From the NCBI GenBank assembly GCA_015056915.1, contig SVFK01000007.1:1-64000 (forward strand): a DNA stretch of 64,000 nucleotides. Reading direction: 5' to 3'. Each line of letters starts with the position of its first letter. Position 1 is the stretch's first letter. The notes under the pieces were generated by a model, which saw only the letters and a program-made list of their open reading frames with translations, did not search any database and was not told where the DNA came from. Below, piece by piece: positions 60,473-64,000 of this stretch. The stretch comes from Lachnospiraceae bacterium. Its GTDB lineage: Bacteria > Bacillota > Clostridia > Lachnospirales > Lachnospiraceae. Both the position numbers and the translations under genes were made by a program.

Positions 60473-61349
60473 AATCCATGACCTTGCGGGTAATGGGATG
60501 TATGAAATGTAACCGGTAGGAGTGTAGTGCCTGACGGTTAATGTATTCCATATCAGGATTGTATAGATAATCACCGATAAGCGGATAACCTAAATATTTC
60601 ATGTGAACACGAATCTGATGGGTGCGACCTGTCTCCAGTATAAGGGATACAAGGCTGTGCCCATTTTGCTCATCAATAGTGCGATAGTGGGTGACTGCAT
60701 GCTCGCCCTGCGCAAAATCCACCTGACGTTCCAGAATAGAACCGGGCTTTCGGGCAATGGGGGCAGTTATAGTGCCCTTGGAGGGATGGATGCTTCCCCG
60801 CACAATGGCCAGATATTCCCGGGTGATACCGTAGGAGACCGTTTCAGAGGATTGGTTATCCCCCTTGCGCGCTACCATGGAAGACAGCATACCTGCACTT
60901 ACCATATGCTTGGCTACAATGGTAAGTCCCGATGTATCCCTGTCCAGACGATTGATACAGCGAAAGACAAAGGGTTTATTCTGCTTTGCAAAATAATACG
61001 CAAGGGCATTGCCCAGTGAATTATCATAGTTGTTCATGGAGGGGTGGATGGGCATTCCGGCAGGCTTATTCACTATCAATAAATCCTCGTCCTCGTAAAT
61101 GATGTCCAGAGGCAATTCAACGGGAGGAATCTTTTCGGAAGAAGCCTCCTCACGAATGTGAATCGTTAATACGTCACCTGTATGCAAACGCTGATTCATA
61201 TATGTCCAAGTATTGTTTATCAGAACGCTTTCCGGCATTTTTTTCAACTCCACCAGATTTTGGGACGAGTAGCCCTGAGCTTTCAGAAAGCTGCTGATTA
61301 ATTGCTGATTCGATTCTTCCGTAATGTGATACGTGAGGATACGTTCCAT
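60396..61349 (-). CDS. RluA family pseudouridine synthase
   Basis: A 317-residue protein. An S4-like N-terminal region (about 10-75) precedes the catalytic domain: IYEDEDLLIVNKPAGMPIHPS, the active-site CINRLDRDTSGLTIVAKH (catalytic Asp in RLDRDTSG), EYLAIVRG, and LETGRTHQIRVHMKYLGYPLIGD (cited in part). It converts specific uridines of rRNA or tRNA to pseudouridine, target not assignable. Tail-to-tail overlap of 77 bases with the Ca2+ ATPase gene is unusually long. SD AAAGGAG lies before ATG 61349. Confidence 0.92.
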   Translation of the reverse strand: MERILTYHITEESNQQLISSFLKAQGYSSQNLVELKKMPESVLINNTWTYMNQRLHTGDVLTIHIREEASSEKIPPVELPLDIIYEDEDLLIVNKPAGMPIHPSMNNYDNSLGNALAYYFAKQNKPFVFRCINRLDRDTSGLTIVAKHMVSAGMLSSMVARKGDNQSSETVSYGITREYLAIVRGSIHPSKGTITAPIARKPGSILERQVDFAQGEHAVTHYRTIDEQNGHSLVSLILETGRTHQIRVHMKYLGYPLIGDYLYNPDMEYINRQALHSYRLHFIHPITRKVMDFTAPLPCDMRNVACAQSPWSLPQSE

Positions 61350-61398
61350 ATTTTGTCGGCTCCTTTTATATGTTGGAGATTAAGTCGTGTGGAGAAGT

Positions 61399-61630
61399 TG
61401 AGGATAGGGGGTTCCACCGCCCGGAAGGGTTGTATTTGTTTGCGGCTGCGAAGCCAAGTTGCACTAAGAATTGTCAAATCTGCTAAGTGCGTTACCCAAA
61501 ATTTGAAAACTCGCTACGCTCAAACAGACGAATTTTGGGCAACAACGCATCTTTGTCAATCCTAAGAGCAACTAAGGCTTCTGTAGATGACAAACAAATA
61601 TAACCCTTCCGGGCGGTGGCCCTATCCTCA
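61399..61630. repeat. Large imperfect palindromic element (about 232 bp)
   Basis: The outer arms 61399-61442 and 61591-61630 are reverse complements apart from a 4-base insertion (GGTT) and one G-T pair. The inner arms also pair (CCAAAATT 61496-61503 with AATTTTGG 61531-61538; TGCGTT with AACGCA; TTGC with GCAA; CTAAG with CTTAG-type matches), leaving a central loop that contains ACTCGCTACGCTCAAACAG. Compensating changes between the inner arms suggest the fold matters. It fills most of the 405-base gap 61350-61754, with no gene inside that I can support. The TTTGCGGCTGCG at 61439-61450 recurs in the 23913-24015 hairpin. Confidence 0.88.
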
Positions 61631-61754
61631 GCATTGTATGATAACTTAATATGATTATAAAGAGATACCTACAATTATGGCAAGGGACAGTTTGAAACGA
61701 ATTGTAAAAAAGATTTATGGTACAAATGAAGGATAAACAGGTAGGGAAATAAAA

Positions 61755-62798
61755 ATGGAAGAAAGAACAGGAAACAAAAAGGTTAAGCAGATTTTATGGA
61801 AGACGCAGCTAATGAAAAGCTTAAAGATTGCAGTGGCAGCTGTATTGGCTATCGGTATTGCCGGAGAATTGGGTTTGCAGTATTCTGCAACGGCAGGTAT
61901 CATTACGGTGCTCAGCATCCAGAACACAAAGCGTGAAACCCTTCAGAGAGCGCGCAATCGTGGGTTGGCATTTCTGTGTGCATTGATACTGGCAGCCGGA
62001 TGTTTTTGGGCATTAGATTTTACGCTGTGGGCATTTGTAGTGTACTTATTTTTGTTTGCGTTATTGTGTATGCAGGCAGGCTGGCTGGAAGCCATTTCCA
62101 TGGACTCTGTGTTGATTACGCATTTTTTAACGGAGCAAAGCATGGCACCGGAACATATCTTGAATGAAGTATTATTGTTTGTGATAGGTACAGGTCTTGG
62201 TTTTCTGGTTAATCTGCATCTACACAGAGAGGAAGCGAAGTTTGAGCGACTGGCGGCTGTGGTAGATGAACTGATAAAAGAGATTCTTCATCGGATGTCC
62301 CTGTGGCTGCTCATGGAAGATAAGACTGCTTACGGAGAGGATTGTTTTAAGCGGCTTGCCGAGGCCATGGAGGAGGCAAAGCTATGTGCTGCGGCAAATT
62401 ACAATAATGCCTTGCGAACGCAGGACACCTATGAAATAGATTATATACGCATGCGGGAGCAACAGAGCGTTGTGTTGAAGGAAATATATACTAATATCAA
62501 GCAGATTGCCTATCTTCCCAAGCAGGCCAAGGAGGTGGCGGCATTGCTTGGACTAATCGAGAAGGATTACCACAAGGATAATACGGTGGAAGGCTTGCTT
62601 GCTGAGCTAGAGATGCTTTTCGCAGACATGAGAAAGCAGAAATTACCGGAAAGCAGAGAGGAATTTGAAGCCAGAGCCCTCCTTTTTTACATTCTGATGC
62701 AGCTAAAGAATTTACTGCAGATAAAGAGGGATTTTATTTTATCTTATGCGGGAAAGGGATTGCGAAATATCTCGGAAATATTGTATGATGATAAATAG
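61755..62798 (+). CDS. Aromatic acid exporter family 1-type membrane protein (DUF939/FUSC-like)
   Basis: A 347-residue protein with four to five N-terminal membrane helices (about 22-150), including LKIAVAAVLAIGIAGELGLQYSATAGIITVLSIQNTKRETLQRA (cited in part: YSATAGIITVLSIQNTKR), followed by a cytoplasmic helical DUF939 C-terminal domain (about 165-345). The family is named for aromatic acid export, but function in Firmicutes is not shown. No operon partner is evident. SD GTAGGGAAA is upstream. Confidence 0.85.
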   Translation: MEERTGNKKVKQILWKTQLMKSLKIAVAAVLAIGIAGELGLQYSATAGIITVLSIQNTKRETLQRARNRGLAFLCALILAAGCFWALDFTLWAFVVYLFLFALLCMQAGWLEAISMDSVLITHFLTEQSMAPEHILNEVLLFVIGTGLGFLVNLHLHREEAKFERLAAVVDELIKEILHRMSLWLLMEDKTAYGEDCFKRLAEAMEEAKLCAAANYNNALRTQDTYEIDYIRMREQQSVVLKEIYTNIKQIAYLPKQAKEVAALLGLIEKDYHKDNTVEGLLAELEMLFADMRKQKLPESREEFEARALLFYILMQLKNLLQIKRDFILSYAGKGLRNISEILYDDK

Positions 62799-62866
62799 GA
62801 TAAAATATTTAATCAACCAATGACCACAAAGCGATCTGTAGGAAAGGGTCGGGAGAGTGTATACGA

Positions 62867-63646
62867 ATGGAAAAGATGAAGAGTAAGAAACTAATTTGCA
62901 ATTTCTGCGGAGGCGAGTTTGAGGATATGCTTCCTCAATGTCCTTATTGCGGAAGCTTCAATTACAAAGGGGCGGAAGCGGAGTACTTGGACAAGCTGGA
63001 GGATATCCGAGAGGATGTGGAGCAGCTGGGAGAAGTGCTGGAGGCGGAGACCAGAAAGGAATTTTATAAGCAGGGCAAATTCTTAAAAAGACTTTTTATT
63101 GTGTTGGGATGCATTGTTGCGTTTTTTCTTCTCTTTGCTTTTTGGGTAAATCATGGGGAAAAGAGAGACGCACAGGCAGATTACCTGTGGAAAAAAGAAA
63201 ACTTTCCGATTATGGATGAGTTGTATGCGCAGGAGAAATATGAGGAACTGACAGCTTTTTATTGGGAGGCTACAGTAGAGGATTATCCGGTTTATGAGTG
63301 GGAGCATTCAGAATTTTGCTGGACAATGATGGATGTGGACTCTGTATATTTTATATTGGAAGATGAACAAAAGGGCGCAGAGCTTTCGGAGACAAACTAT
63401 GTTTCTCTTTTATATTACGGTTGGAAAATAAAAGGATTGAAAGCAGACAGTTTTCTATCCGAGGAGGATTTAGAGCGCCTGCAGCCATATATTCAGCCAA
63501 TACTGGAAGATTTTGAGACACGTTGGGAATTTACGGAAGAAGAGTTGAATGCTTTTGAAAAGGATAAGGCGGACAATTATGGCCATGTTTCTTTCGATCT
63601 CTGTGAAAAATACATTAAAAAGTGGATGAAAGGAAGAGAAAAGTAA
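62867..63646 (+). CDS. Zinc-ribbon membrane protein, unknown function
   Basis: A 259-residue protein. A zinc ribbon comes first (CNFCGGEFEDMLPQCPYCGS, residues about 11-30), then a coiled coil (about 35-60), one membrane helix (about 70-92) and an external, acidic, aromatic-rich domain with no recognised fold. SD GGGAGAG lies about 10 bases before ATG 62867; ATG 62873 is also possible. The stop overlaps the start of a second protein of the same design (TAATG), so they form a pair. Confidence 0.7.
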   Translation: MEKMKSKKLICNFCGGEFEDMLPQCPYCGSFNYKGAEAEYLDKLEDIREDVEQLGEVLEAETRKEFYKQGKFLKRLFIVLGCIVAFFLLFAFWVNHGEKRDAQADYLWKKENFPIMDELYAQEKYEELTAFYWEATVEDYPVYEWEHSEFCWTMMDVDSVYFILEDEQKGAELSETNYVSLLYYGWKIKGLKADSFLSEEDLERLQPYIQPILEDFETRWEFTEEELNAFEKDKADNYGHVSFDLCEKYIKKWMKGREK

Positions 63647-64000
63647 TGAAATGTCAGTATTGTGGAGGTAATCTGTCTCTGGAGGCAGAAAGGTGTCCCC
63701 ATTGCGGTGAGTTAAATATCCATGCGCAGCAACATATTAAGGATATGCACCGTTATCAAGGTGCTTTTGAAAGTACACAGAGTCACATATACAAGGTGGC
63801 GCGAAATTATTCGGGAATCACGGCGCGCGCAGTTATTATATCTGCTTTGCTGATATTGATTGTTATATTTGCAATTATCAGTGCGGAAATGTATTCCATC
63901 AAATATGGTATGCGTGAGCGAGAAGCCGGCAGAAAGGCAAAGCAATTCAGAGAGCAGTTGGATGAATACCTCGCCGAAGAAAATTATCTGGCATTCTCGA
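63646..64000 (+). CDS. Second zinc-ribbon membrane protein (cut by window edge)
   Basis: The start ATG 63646 overlaps the previous stop. The visible 118 residues have a zinc ribbon (CQYCGG then CPHCGE), a linker and a membrane helix (about 62-85, AVIISALLILIVIFAIISA), then a charged segment ending QLDEYLAEENYLAFS. The last segment resembles the first protein of the pair after its helix (MDELYAQEKYEELTAFY), so they are likely paralogues. The remainder lies outside the window. Confidence 0.75.
   Translation, partial: MKCQYCGGNLSLEAERCPHCGELNIHAQQHIKDMHRYQGAFESTQSHIYKVARNYSGITARAVIISALLILIVIFAIISAEMYSIKYGMREREAGRKAKQFREQLDEYLAEENYLAFS

Overview
The window looks like a chromosomal segment of an anaerobic, motile, fibre-degrading Firmicute, most likely a Lachnospiraceae-type Clostridium (inference). 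The grounds are strong AGGAGG ribosome sites, TTGACA/TATAAT promoters, moderate GC, and a gene set of MecA, NiaR, VanW, LCP, YesL, a Prli42-like miniprotein and a carbohydrate ABC system without its own ATPase. No tRNA, rRNA or CRISPR array was found.

Layout. 1-4278 is accessory DNA: the 3' part of a large serine recombinase, translationally overlapped by a lipoprotein gene, then a membrane protein, an isochorismatase-like hydrolase, a stand-alone 35-codon gene with its own promoter and terminator, and a 2H phosphoesterase. 4430-7971 holds a GH120 beta-xylosidase and a GH51 arabinofuranosidase broken by one in-frame stop. 8070-9490 (minus) is an EAL phosphodiesterase fused to a LamG-like domain, with a frameshift near its start. 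9605-13573 is a four-gene run: flavin reductase, glutathionylspermidine-synthase-like ATP-grasp ligase, unknown protein, homospermidine-synthase-like enzyme. This is the best candidate for an undescribed pathway. 13671-23908 is mostly housekeeping or membrane functions (LemA, DUF2207, MgtC, YyaL, a short TspO, a C39-like protein, NhaC).

24071-36709 is an arabinan/arabino-oligosaccharide locus: intact GH51, GH43 lipoprotein, ABC binding protein and two permeases, YesL, cytoplasmic GH43, and a chemoreceptor with a Lys-Pro repeat tail. An external GH43 would cut polymer, the ABC system would import oligomers, and GH43/GH51 would release arabinose inside. The chemoreceptor may steer cells to the substrate. 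36893-50993 carries LCP, CapA, aldo/keto reductase, galactokinase, a LysM protein, radical SAM, exonuclease, a Prli42-like miniprotein, VanW, an orphan HypE-like protein, and an Lrp-aminotransferase-TrmL operon. 51086-64000 carries a GGDEF-EAL protein, a GPH symporter with a GH2-derived protein lacking its barrel, NiaR, a decayed PilZ gene, MecA, a Ca2+ ATPase, RluA, an aromatic acid exporter and two zinc-ribbon membrane proteins.

Three large palindromic intergenic elements (23913-24015, 48645-48782, 61399-61630) look like related mobile hairpin repeats, one of which supplies the last codons of a gene. Several genes carry single-base lesions (GH51 stop, EAL frameshift, PilZ frameshifts), which are either real decay or residual sequence error.
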